A stretch of 64,000 nt of DNA from Jaenimonas drosophilae (Eukaryota; Euglenozoa; Kinetoplastea; Trypanosomatida; Trypanosomatidae). Shown piece by piece: positions 38,709 to 47,818 of the stretch. How positions within the stretch are numbered: position 1 is the stretch's first letter; each line of letters begins with the position of its first letter. The stretch covers positions 1 through 64,000 of the forward strand of contig JASAON010001658.1 in assembly GCA_030849065.1 (NCBI GenBank), in the 5' to 3' direction. Both the position numbers and the translations under genes were made by a program. The notes below the pieces were generated by a model. The model saw only the letters and a program-made list of their open reading frames with translations. It searched no databases and was not told the origin of the DNA.

Positions 38709-39123
38709 ATCCTGGGGTTGTCTTCATGCGTAGTGCCCACGTCGGGACAATCCCTCTTCCCCGTCATCTATCTGCATGGGAGCTGTGCGCGTCTGCTATT
38801 TTGTTGCTCACCAGGTTGTGAGGACAACCTACCCTTCTTTTGGTCTCATGCGGGAGACAGACCAATGGGTTTGAAAAGAACAACAACGTGCTTCGAAAGC
38901 GCATTAGCTGTCATTCTCTCTTTTAGTATTATACTTCTTTTGCATTCCCCATCACTTCTAGTCACAACAAGTTCGTGTAGGTAGGCTCCCTCTTTCGCCA
39001 CTTGGGTGCAGCCTCCTTTTTTTTTTTCTGGTTTAGTAGTTTGGATTGCGATTTTTTTTCTCTTGGCTGCTCGCTGGCGGCTCAACTGGGTACTTGTTGG
39101 ACGAACCGCCCAAAAGCTAAACT
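38709..39123 (+). other. Intergenic region with strong T-tract acceptor
   Basis: A 415-nt gap without a supportable gene. A CCTTTTTTTTTTTCTGGTTTAG tract ends at 39036, and a second T run follows at 39052-39060. Either could direct trans-splicing of the helicase mRNA that starts at 39124. Confidence 0.45.
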
Positions 39124-42100
39124 ATGGCACCACGACGAGATCTCTGCGCGGAATGCAAGTCCTTCGATGAAGGCAGGAAGGATGAGGCAGAGGGTAATTG
39201 GTACTGCAACTCGTGCTGGCAGAAGTGGGAGGCAAACACCTCTTCAAAGCCCAAAACTGAACAGCCCCGGCCGAAACGTAGGGAAGCGGCGGCAAAACCC
39301 GTAACCGCTGACATGCCTGCTGGTGCACATATGAAGCGTGCGCCAGATGTCCAGGCACCGAATGAGGGTAGCTTCTACCGCGCCGATCAAGGAACGCAAC
39401 GCCGCCATGGGAAAAAGTTCAACGGCCAAGTTGCTGCTGAGGGAGTGGAGGCTGCGATTGGGCGTCTTGAGTCCTACGTGAGAAGCTGCCGTAGTGCACC
39501 CAAGAGAGGTGGCGCGCACACAACCTTGGTGGAGGAGCTCTTGTCTGGCTCTGCACCAGAGAGCAGCTGCGTGACCTCCACGTTGAAGCCGCTCAGGCCG
39601 GTGGCGGTGTTGGCACACTCTGGGGAACCCTTATCACCGCGAGGTGATCGTGCCGGAGGGGTCGGCCGCTCCGCCTATCAAGAGTCCCGGCACGTTTCGT
39701 TGGATATGCTGCTATCCAGTGTGGATGACATCGTTTCCCAAGTCTATGTTCACTTTGACGAGGATATGACCAAGGTTCTCCTCAACGCCCTGGATCGGGT
39801 GACGGCCTGTGAAACGGTGGACAGCAAAGACCGCATGAAGGTGAAGGTGATTGATGAGCTGCTCGAGGTGATGGGCGATGCACACTATGACCTCCTTCAG
39901 TGTGTCATGCACAAACCACGCGATGTGTTCCTCAGATTGCTAGAGGAGTTCTGCACCTTGGAGGATGGCGAGGAAAAAACCCCGGGGTCTACTGTTGGAC
40001 CTGGGGGGCTTGGGGTTCGCTTCACCCAACAGAAGGGGTCCCGCACCGAGACGGTAGCACATGCCAAGAACGGAGCGCTGGAGAACGTGCGCTGGCTTGC
40101 GCACATGAACCGGCGCTACCGTGCTCTTATGCAGGAATCAGAACTGGACCAAATGTTCAAGAAGGACTTCAGCGTTACGGGCTCAACGATGCCTTCTGGG
40201 GCAACCATCATCAAGAATGCGGATCACGTGCGCATCAACATTTCTCCACCAAAGCAGACAATTCTTCCCCAGGATCAGCGAATCTGCGTGGCTACCTCAC
40301 TCCCGGAGTGGACCCATCCCGCCTTCTTATCCATCACACACTTGAATACCATTCAAACCAACATCTTCCGCACCGCCTTTCACACCTCTCAAAACATGCT
40401 CGTGTGTGCCCCCACAGGTGCAGGCAAGACCGTCTGTGCCCTTCTCGTCATGCTGCGATGCATTAGCGAGCACTTTGAAAACGGGGTGTTGGATCGCAAT
40501 TTTAAAATAATCTTCGTCGCCCCGATGAAGGCGCTCGCACAGGAGATGGTGGACAACTTCTCACGTCGTTTGGCACCCTTCATGATGAAGGTGCGGGAGC
40601 TCACCGGTGACATGCAACTCACCAAGAAAGAAATTGCTGAAACCCAGGTCATTGTGACCACTCCAGAGAAGTGGGATGTGATCACCCGAAAGCAAAGCAA
40701 CGAAGACCTTACGGGGATGGTCCGTCTGCTCATTATGGATGAGATCCATCTGCTCAATGAGGATCGAGGACCTGTGCTCGAGGCAATTGTGGCCCGCATG
40801 CTGCGCCTGGGTGAGGCGGATGCCGAACGACGGATTCGCTTGGTTGGGCTCTCAGCAACACTCCCCAACTACAAGGACGTGGCAAACTTTCTGCAAGCAG
40901 ACTTGAAGGAAGGGCTGAAGGTGTTCGGTCCGGAGTACCGACCTGTGCCCTTGGAGCAGACGTTTATTGGCCTGCAGGACTTGACAAGAACGAAGGAACG
41001 CTCACTGGATCAGTTGGCGTACAAGGAGGTCGTGAAGAATGTTCGTGCTGGTCACCAGGTGATGGTCTTTGTGCACTCCCGCAAGCAGACTGTGAATCTA
41101 TGCAAGTACTTTGTTGAGGAATCTACCAGACGTGGTGAGGAGTCCATCTTCCTTCCAGCCGAGACGGTTCCCAGTCATATTGCAAAGAAGGGTAGCTCGC
41201 TCCAAGGAAAGGATCTTAAGGGTCTGTTCGAACGCGGTTTTGGCGCTCACAATGCCGGACTCGTGCGATATGATCGAACGGCAACCGAAGATTTATTCCG
41301 TGATGGCTACATCAAGGTACTCTGCTGCACAAGCACACTGGCGTGGGGTGTCAATCTTCCAGCTCACACCGTTGTGATCCGCGGAACACAGATGTATGAT
41401 CCCAAGCGTGGTGGTCTCGTTTCAATTTCCGTGTTGGATGTGATGCAAATTTTTGGTCGTGCTGGACGCCCGCAATTTGACACGAGTGGCCACGGAATCA
41501 TCATCTCCGATGAGAAGGAGGTGAGCCACTTCCTGCGACTCATTGCGAGCGCACTACCCATTGAAAGCCAGCTGCAGAAGAAGCTGTGCGACCATCTCAA
41601 CGCAGAGGTGAGTGCAGGTACCATCTCATCGGTGTCAGAGGCGTGCTCCTGGTTGGAGTACACCTACCTATGGCAGCGTATACGCGTCAATCCACTCATT
41701 TACGGTCTGAAGATCAACAATGTTCGAAAGGACCCAGAGCTACGCAGCGTTCGTTATGAAATGATCAGTTCTGCCTTCACGGAGCTGGCCATTGCTGGCA
41801 TGGTGCGCTACAACACCGAGACAAACTCTGTGGAGGCCACGGATTTGGGACGACTTGCCAGTCACTACTATCTCAGCCACGAAACCATCAGCATCTTCAA
41901 TGAAAAGATGCAGCGACCGGATGGGACTTGGCTGGATGTCCTCGACATTGGCTCAGCCATGAACATTGGTGCATGTGCCAGTGAGTTCTCGCAACTCTCC
42001 GTTCGCCAGGAGGAGCTGGATGAACTTCAAAAGCTCCATCTACGATTGCCAAAACTTGTTCGAGAGTACCGAGTGGCCGGTGAGAGTTCTGATGAGACAA

Positions 42101-45100
42101 GCGTGCAATGGAAGGTCACAACCCTGCTCAAAGCCTACATTAGCCGACTGGCTGTGGAGGAGCATTCACTCGCAGCAGACACCAACTACATTATTCAAAA
42201 CATGCCACGTATCGCACGTGCATTGTTTGAGATTGAGTTGGAACGCGCACACCCCATCACGACGTACACCTACCTCAACCTGTGCAAGTGTATTGAGCAC
42301 CGCTGCTGGGACTTTGAGCACCCACTGATGCAGTTTTCATCATGGAGCCGCCGAGTGAACTTGACGGATGCGGTCTGGAGCAATCTAGCCAGGCTTAATC
42401 CAAGCATGTCCCTTCTCCAGGAGCTGAGTGCACGGGAGATTGGCGATATGGTGCGCAATCAGCGTTCTGGACGGGATATTGCTGCCCTTGTGGCCAACTT
42501 TCCAACCTTCTCTCTTGACATTGACGTGCAACCCATCACCCGCTCCATCCTTCGAGTGAAGGTGACCATTCAACCCAGCTTTCAGTGGAACCGTGATATT
42601 TCTGGCAACTCGGAGTTAATGTGGTTGGTAGTGGAGGACCAGGATAACCACTTCATCTTTCATCATGAATCGGTCACCATCACCCGCAAGGAGGTGGAGA
42701 TGGGCACACCACACGTGGTCAATCTGGCCGTTCCATTGATTCCACAGTATGACATATACTCGGTACGACTCTACAGCGACCGTTGGATGGGCTGCAAGGA
42801 GGACTTCACCTTTTCCATTGGCCATCTGCACCTCCCTGATGATGCACAGATGGTAACGAAGCTCCTCCCACTTCCCCCGCTGCGCATCAACGTTCTCCCA
42901 GAGAAGTACCACGTCCTCTTTCCTCACTATCAGCAACTGAACCCAGTCCAGACGCAGGTCTTCCATGCCATGTTCCATACCGATCAAAACGTCTTTCTTG
43001 GTGCGCCAACCGGAAGTGGTAAGACCATCGCCGCAGAGTTGGCCATCCTCCGCGTGTTTGAGCAGTCACCGGGTGGGAAGGTGGTCTACATTGCCCCGCT
43101 CAAGGCACTCGTGAAGGAGCGTCTGCGGGATTGGGTCGCCCGCATGAAGCACCTCCAGAGGAGTGTGGTGGAGCTCTCGGGTGACGCCACCCCTGACATC
43201 TCTGCCTTGGCCAAGGCAGACATTCTTTGCACAACCCCAGAGAAGTGGGATGGTATCTCGAGAAACTGGCAGGTACGTAGCTATGTAACCTCTGTCAAGT
43301 TGGTTGTCTTTGATGAGATTCATATGCTGGGAACTGATCGTGGCCCCATCTTGGAAGTGATTGTCAGTCGAATGCGCTATATTGGCTGGAAGCTCAACGC
43401 CCCTATTCGGTTGGTTGGACTCTCCACAGCTGTCTCAAACCCTGCGGACCTGAGCTCGTGGCTTGGGGTGGAGAAGAAGTGGGCCATCTTCAATTTTGAC
43501 CCCTCCGTTCGGCCGGTCCCCATGTCGGTGCACATTGCGGGCTACCACGGCAAGAACTACTGCCCACGCATGGCAACGATGAACAAACCCACGTACAACG
43601 CCATTTGTGAGAAGAGCCCCACCCAACCGGTTATTGTCTTTGTGAGCTCACGTCGTCAGACACGTCTCACTGCCATGGCACTCATTGGCTTTCTGCTGGT
43701 CGAGGGCCACACGGCAAAGTGGGTGCACATGGATGTGGAGGAGATTGAGCGACTCACCGAAAAGCTCGATGATCCCTACGTGAAGCACTGCCTACAGTTT
43801 GGCGTGGGCATTCACCACGCTGGTCTGCTGGAGGGCGATCGGGCTGTGGTGGAGGAGTCGTTCCTGTCTGGAAAGATTCAAGTTCTGGTGGCAACCTCCA
43901 CCTTGGCATGGGGCGTGAACTTCCCTGCACACATGGTGGTGGTGAAGGGCACGGAGTACTTCGATGCCAAGGTGGGTGGCTATGTGGACTTCCCCATCAC
44001 CGATGTGCTGCAAATGATTGGACGTGCTGGACGACCGCAGTTTGACACGGAAGGCGTCGCTCAGGTTCTATGCCATGAGCCCAAGAAGGGCTTCTACCGT
44101 AAGTTCCTGTACGACCCCTTTCCTGTGGAGAGTGCCCTCCACAAGCAGCTCCACGTGCACATCAACGCTGAAATCGTCTCGGGCACGATCGCAACCCGGC
44201 AGGATGCGGTGAACTACCTCACCTGGACCTACTTGTTCCGTCGAATTGCAAGAAACCCGTCTTTCTATGGACTTGAAGATGGATCGGCCAAGGCCATCAC
44301 TGTCTTCCTCTCGACTTTAGTCAAGAATATTCTGACGGAGTTGGAGCGATGCGGTTGCGTTGAACCGGCAGATGCCGCAGATGGTGAGAGCGACCCCGAT
44401 CCCAATGCGCTTCAGTACACCGTGCTGGGAAAAATCTGCTCCTACTACTACATTTCCCACCACACCGTGGACCTCTTCAATCGCCAGCTGCAGCCGGACT
44501 TGACCTATGCCGAGCTCCTGCGACTGCTCTGCGATGCGGAGGAGTTCAAGGAGCTCCCTGTGCGACACAACGAAGACAAGCTCAACCTGGACCTCGCCCG
44601 CCTTGTGCCACTTGGCATCCGCGCGAGTGAGGCCGAGAGCCCACACGTGAAAGCCTTTCTTCTCTTCCAGGCTCACTTTGAGCGCTGCCGCCTTCCGATC
44701 ACGGACTACGTGACGGACCAGAAGTCTGCCATGGACAATGCCGTTCGTGTGCTTCAGGCAATGGTGGACATTGCCGCCAACAACGGACATCTTCACGCAG
44801 CATTGCGCTGTATGACCCTCATGCAGTGCCTCGTGCAAGGTGTGTGGTGGAACAGCTCGTCCTTGATGCAGATTCCGCACATGTCGCGGGATCTCATCAC
44901 AGCATTCGAGACCAAGCTTGGCATCCGCCACGCGGCGGAGCTGGCTAACGCCCCTCTCGCCACGCTCCGCGCTGTGGAGGATGTGCTTGCTGGGTCGTTG
45001 GATCGCTCCAAGGTATGTGCGGCTATGGAGGGAGTGCGTGGCCTACCACTGATCCAGGTGGACTGCCTAATTCACGACCAGCAAGTGGATGATGAGGGTG

Positions 45101-45432
45101 ACGTGAGCTACCAAATGGAGGTCCGATTGGAGCGTCTTTCCTATGCATCGAAGCACGTTGTGGCTCCACTCTTCTCCAAGGCCAAGGATGAACAGTACTG
45201 GATTGCTGTGGGGCATGAGCCCACAGGAGAGCTGGTGGCTCTGAAGAGAATCAACCGTCTCCACCGGTACACCACCACAACCCTGCGCATTGACTGGGAT
45301 GATGATTGGATTGACCCTACTGCCTCAGAACGAACGGTGGCACTATGCCTGTACGTCATCTGCGACTCCTTCATTGGATTGGATCAGCAGTACGAGGTGG
45401 CTCTGCCCACGCCGTCGCGGTCGCTGGCGTAG
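39124..45432 (+). CDS. ASCC3: ASCC3/Slh1-type tandem Ski2-like helicase with N-terminal Cys/Trp module
   Basis: The 2102-aa protein has two complete helicase cassettes, each followed by a Sec63-like region. Cassette 1 has APTGAGKT at 429-436 and DEIH at 539-542. Cassette 2 has APTGSGKT at 1294-1301 and DEIH at 1397-1400, so both look catalytically intact. Segments such as FVSSRRQTRLTAMALIGFL and RMATMNKPTYNAI in cassette 2 favour ASCC3/Slh1 over the spliceosomal Brr2, whose second cassette is degenerate. ASCC3 is the motor of the ASC-1/RQT complex, which splits collided ribosomes, and in animals also acts in alkylation repair. Unusual is the first 40 residues: CAECKSF then WYCNSCWQKWE, two CxxC pairs with conserved Trp, likely to bind zinc. 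The usual ASCC3 length is about 2200 aa. Confidence 0.92.
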   Translation: MAPRRDLCAECKSFDEGRKDEAEGNWYCNSCWQKWEANTSSKPKTEQPRPKRREAAAKPVTADMPAGAHMKRAPDVQAPNEGSFYRADQGTQRRHGKKFNGQVAAEGVEAAIGRLESYVRSCRSAPKRGGAHTTLVEELLSGSAPESSCVTSTLKPLRPVAVLAHSGEPLSPRGDRAGGVGRSAYQESRHVSLDMLLSSVDDIVSQVYVHFDEDMTKVLLNALDRVTACETVDSKDRMKVKVIDELLEVMGDAHYDLLQCVMHKPRDVFLRLLEEFCTLEDGEEKTPGSTVGPGGLGVRFTQQKGSRTETVAHAKNGALENVRWLAHMNRRYRALMQESELDQMFKKDFSVTGSTMPSGATIIKNADHVRINISPPKQTILPQDQRICVATSLPEWTHPAFLSITHLNTIQTNIFRTAFHTSQNMLVCAPTGAGKTVCALLVMLRCISEHFENGVLDRNFKIIFVAPMKALAQEMVDNFSRRLAPFMMKVRELTGDMQLTKKEIAETQVIVTTPEKWDVITRKQSNEDLTGMVRLLIMDEIHLLNEDRGPVLEAIVARMLRLGEADAERRIRLVGLSATLPNYKDVANFLQADLKEGLKVFGPEYRPVPLEQTFIGLQDLTRTKERSLDQLAYKEVVKNVRAGHQVMVFVHSRKQTVNLCKYFVEESTRRGEESIFLPAETVPSHIAKKGSSLQGKDLKGLFERGFGAHNAGLVRYDRTATEDLFRDGYIKVLCCTSTLAWGVNLPAHTVVIRGTQMYDPKRGGLVSISVLDVMQIFGRAGRPQFDTSGHGIIISDEKEVSHFLRLIASALPIESQLQKKLCDHLNAEVSAGTISSVSEACSWLEYTYLWQRIRVNPLIYGLKINNVRKDPELRSVRYEMISSAFTELAIAGMVRYNTETNSVEATDLGRLASHYYLSHETISIFNEKMQRPDGTWLDVLDIGSAMNIGACASEFSQLSVRQEELDELQKLHLRLPKLVREYRVAGESSDETSVQWKVTTLLKAYISRLAVEEHSLAADTNYIIQNMPRIARALFEIELERAHPITTYTYLNLCKCIEHRCWDFEHPLMQFSSWSRRVNLTDAVWSNLARLNPSMSLLQELSAREIGDMVRNQRSGRDIAALVANFPTFSLDIDVQPITRSILRVKVTIQPSFQWNRDISGNSELMWLVVEDQDNHFIFHHESVTITRKEVEMGTPHVVNLAVPLIPQYDIYSVRLYSDRWMGCKEDFTFSIGHLHLPDDAQMVTKLLPLPPLRINVLPEKYHVLFPHYQQLNPVQTQVFHAMFHTDQNVFLGAPTGSGKTIAAELAILRVFEQSPGGKVVYIAPLKALVKERLRDWVARMKHLQRSVVELSGDATPDISALAKADILCTTPEKWDGISRNWQVRSYVTSVKLVVFDEIHMLGTDRGPILEVIVSRMRYIGWKLNAPIRLVGLSTAVSNPADLSSWLGVEKKWAIFNFDPSVRPVPMSVHIAGYHGKNYCPRMATMNKPTYNAICEKSPTQPVIVFVSSRRQTRLTAMALIGFLLVEGHTAKWVHMDVEEIERLTEKLDDPYVKHCLQFGVGIHHAGLLEGDRAVVEESFLSGKIQVLVATSTLAWGVNFPAHMVVVKGTEYFDAKVGGYVDFPITDVLQMIGRAGRPQFDTEGVAQVLCHEPKKGFYRKFLYDPFPVESALHKQLHVHINAEIVSGTIATRQDAVNYLTWTYLFRRIARNPSFYGLEDGSAKAITVFLSTLVKNILTELERCGCVEPADAADGESDPDPNALQYTVLGKICSYYYISHHTVDLFNRQLQPDLTYAELLRLLCDAEEFKELPVRHNEDKLNLDLARLVPLGIRASEAESPHVKAFLLFQAHFERCRLPITDYVTDQKSAMDNAVRVLQAMVDIAANNGHLHAALRCMTLMQCLVQGVWWNSSSLMQIPHMSRDLITAFETKLGIRHAAELANAPLATLRAVEDVLAGSLDRSKVCAAMEGVRGLPLIQVDCLIHDQQVDDEGDVSYQMEVRLERLSYASKHVVAPLFSKAKDEQYWIAVGHEPTGELVALKRINRLHRYTTTTLRIDWDDDWIDPTASERTVALCLYVICDSFIGLDQQYEVALPTPSRSLA

Positions 45433-45669
45433 GTGGCGTGAGGAGACAAACTCCCCCGCAACCACTCCACTCTTCCACAGATAACTGGCCCATTGAGTGA
45501 GTGGAAACAAAAAAAAACTGTCATGACCATCATGTGCTTGTGGCCGACTACTCAGATGCCTGCCACGTATTCCTTCATGCTTGCTTGTCTTTTTCATCTT
45601 ACGATTCTTCTCCACGAAAAGTGTGGTGGCCCTTCGTGACACAGCGGAAACAAGGGCACACACAACTAT

Positions 45670-46392
45670 ATGAAGGCGAGCGGCGTTCTCTTGGGCCGTC
45701 GGGGAATCCACCTCACCGGCCGCTGCGTGTTTCGAACGTCTAATTGCGCCCCCTTCGTCGAACTGACTTCTCCATCAACCTCAACGACATTGGCTAAGTC
45801 TGGGCGCACACCTCCGTCTAGTCTTCGTGGCAATTCGTACTTCACGAGCCGATTTGCTGGCCAGTCGTCCAGCGACAGTTCGGCATCGCGGAACGTCGTT
45901 TTTCATGGAGGAGATCTCGTCATCACCCAAGAGTCATCGGTTGCGGCGGAAAATCTGCGCCATCAACGCATCGTTGACGTCACGGGCCTCCAGACGAGCT
46001 ACGTGAACGCATCAGAGCGCAGCAGACAGGCCATGGCCACGGTGGATGAGGTGATTCAATCGATGCATCTCCACGACGGTGGGGAGATTCCCCAGCTCGA
46101 GCGTGGTTCCGCCCCACTAGGACGGCTCTTAGTGCAGTGCGTCGTTTCCTCCAGCAGCTCACCCATTGCTGTTGCACGGCTTCACTCCGCTCTCTGTCCT
46201 GTGGAGAATGCTGGGCTGAAGCTGCTTGGGACCAATGACTTGAGCTTCACCTCGGAGGGTCAGGCCCTGCAGTGGGCACGAATCATGGCGGAGCGGTGTA
46301 GTCATGCATTGCGTTCCGCATCGTCCATGAGAGGGGTGACGCTGATGCCTGTCGTGCGAGACCATCGCATCGTGGCGCTTCGCTTTGTCTAG
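45670..46392 (+). CDS. Unrecognised protein, probably mitochondrial
   Basis: The 240-aa protein has a basic, Ser/Thr-rich N-terminus (ASGVLLGRRGIHLTGRCVFR) compatible with a mitochondrial presequence. Residues of about 150-240 alternate strand and helix (LGRLLVQCVVS, AVARLHSALC, ALQWARIMAERCSHALRSA, VTLMPVVRDHRIVALRFV). This could be an alpha/beta domain of the kind seen in translation initiation factor IF3, but no diagnostic residues support that and I do not assign it. A T/C-rich tract (TTGCTTGTCTTTTTCATCTT near 45581-45600) precedes the gene. Confidence 0.6.
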   Translation: MKASGVLLGRRGIHLTGRCVFRTSNCAPFVELTSPSTSTTLAKSGRTPPSSLRGNSYFTSRFAGQSSSDSSASRNVVFHGGDLVITQESSVAAENLRHQRIVDVTGLQTSYVNASERSRQAMATVDEVIQSMHLHDGGEIPQLERGSAPLGRLLVQCVVSSSSSPIAVARLHSALCPVENAGLKLLGTNDLSFTSEGQALQWARIMAERCSHALRSASSMRGVTLMPVVRDHRIVALRFV

Positions 46393-46591
46393 CGCTCCTC
46401 CAATGCTGTGGAGGATCTCTGTTTCCCACGTTTCTGCTCCTCTCTTTACTCTCTGGTCTCGTATACATGGATGGGCACCTACCTTCCGAGTACTCCGGGA
46501 TGTGCATGCCACTGATTCTTCACTGCCCGCTTCTTTTTTCTTCTTGTGTGTGTGAGAGAGTAGAGTGGACTCATTGATATCGATCTCCAAC

Positions 46592-47413
46592 ATGCCAAGT
46601 GCGCCAAAGACGAACAAGTTCACCAACCGCCACGCTAATGAGGCCAGAGCTCGTGACGAGGAGCGGGCCACGGAGCAGCGGAGGGCGAAGGACGCCGCAC
46701 GGGAGGACGCCATGTGGGCAGAGACGGACTCCAAGGTCCTGAAGAAGCAATCGAAGCAGCAAGGTGATGTGGAGCGCGTGGCGGAGAAGGAAGCCCGCGA
46801 CCGTGCGAAGCGCGAGCAGCTTGAGGAGGAGGATCGCGAGATGAGCTCCAAGGCCCCCAAGAAGGTCACTCAGCGGCAGCTTCAGAAGGACCTGTCCAAG
46901 ATGCTGGCAGACTACGACAAGGAGCAGCGCGCCATTCGTGGAACGGTTCATGGCTCAGTCGTGGAGTCCGCCACATCGACGGGCGAAGAGACAAACGAGC
47001 TACCCAGTGGAAACATCAACCGCGGCAGAGGGATGGAGCAGGAGCAGGCCAAAACCGTCAATGCCTCGGGCACGGCAGGTGACGTACTCACAGCGTTGCA
47101 GAAAGAGCATCTCGGGCGCTCGCCTGCGGCTGCAGCACCGCAATTCTCTGAAGACACACTCGATCCTCGCCACATTGGTCGCCGGGCCAAGGTACTGTAT
47201 AAACAATTCTATGCGGAGCAGGAGCCCAGGGTAAAGGAGGAGCATCCAGGGATGCGTCGCACGCAGTACAACGACGTGATTTGGGAGATGTGGCAGAAGT
47301 CACCCAGCAATCCTTTTGTGCAACGCAACGAGATGCGCGACCGACTCCGGCTAGAGGATGAGCGTCGTTGGATGGAGGGGGATGATGATGAGGAGCCGCC
47401 CGTGGATGAATGA
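46592..47413 (+). CDS. CCDC124: CCDC124/Lso2-like ribosome-associated factor
   Basis: The 273-aa protein starts at the first ATG (46592) after TTCTTTTTTCTTCTTG and an AG. The N-terminal part (NKFTNRHANEARARDEER, then EDAMWAETDSKVLKKQSK) matches the CCDC124 pattern of a basic start and an E/D-A-x-W-x-x-D-D motif followed by a charged helix. The C-terminus (RRAKVLYKQFYAEQEPRVKEE, then WEMWQKSPSNPFVQR) matches the family's final HMG-like segment, ending in S-P-x-N-P. CCDC124 and yeast Lso2 bind vacant 80S ribosomes during hibernation and recovery. It is slightly longer than the 223-aa human protein because of a disordered Thr/Glu/Gly-rich middle. Confidence 0.9.
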   Translation: MPSAPKTNKFTNRHANEARARDEERATEQRRAKDAAREDAMWAETDSKVLKKQSKQQGDVERVAEKEARDRAKREQLEEEDREMSSKAPKKVTQRQLQKDLSKMLADYDKEQRAIRGTVHGSVVESATSTGEETNELPSGNINRGRGMEQEQAKTVNASGTAGDVLTALQKEHLGRSPAAAAPQFSEDTLDPRHIGRRAKVLYKQFYAEQEPRVKEEHPGMRRTQYNDVIWEMWQKSPSNPFVQRNEMRDRLRLEDERRWMEGDDDEEPPVDE

Positions 47414-47818
47414 ATACGGCGACTTCTACTTCTCCCCTTGCCATAGACTTTCATATCACACTTTTTCTAAGTTGCAGTGTATCTTTGCTCATCCACGCTA
47501 CTTGCCACCTGTTGTGCCTTGCCTGTGATTTAATCTGACACATACATCGTCCAACACATTGCTATTCCTACTTCTTCTTTGTGTACACAAGGCTTCACTT
47601 TGTTTTTACTGCTAGTTTCACATCACGACACTTGACCCAACCTTTTTGGCTGTCCTCCCATCTTTCAAGGTGAGAAGTAGGTAGCCATCTTGGTTGCTAC
47701 GTTTTTTTCTACCCCTGTTCTTTCACATAGACCACACACACACATACACTCCACGTATTTATAGAAGGACTGCCTCTCTGGACAGCCTAGATAGACCTCA
47801 TTCACACGGCCCGTCATC
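47414..47818 (+). other. Intergenic region with several acceptor-like tracts
   Basis: A 405-nt gap without a credible gene. T/C-rich tracts ending in AG occur near 47600-47616 (TTTTTACTGCTAG) and 47699-47730 (CGTTTTTTTCTACCCCTGTTC to CATAG), so the next mRNA may have more than one 5' end. A CA repeat follows at 47731-47750. Confidence 0.4.

Noticed and set aside
39124..45432. Brr2 (spliceosomal helicase) as identity
   Set aside because: Both cassettes have intact Walker A and DEIH boxes, and cassette 2 wording matches ASCC3/Slh1; Brr2 has a degenerate second cassette.
45670..46392. Mitochondrial initiation factor IF3 as identity
   Set aside because: The alternation of strands and helices is suggestive, but no diagnostic IF3 residues are present, so the gene is left unassigned.
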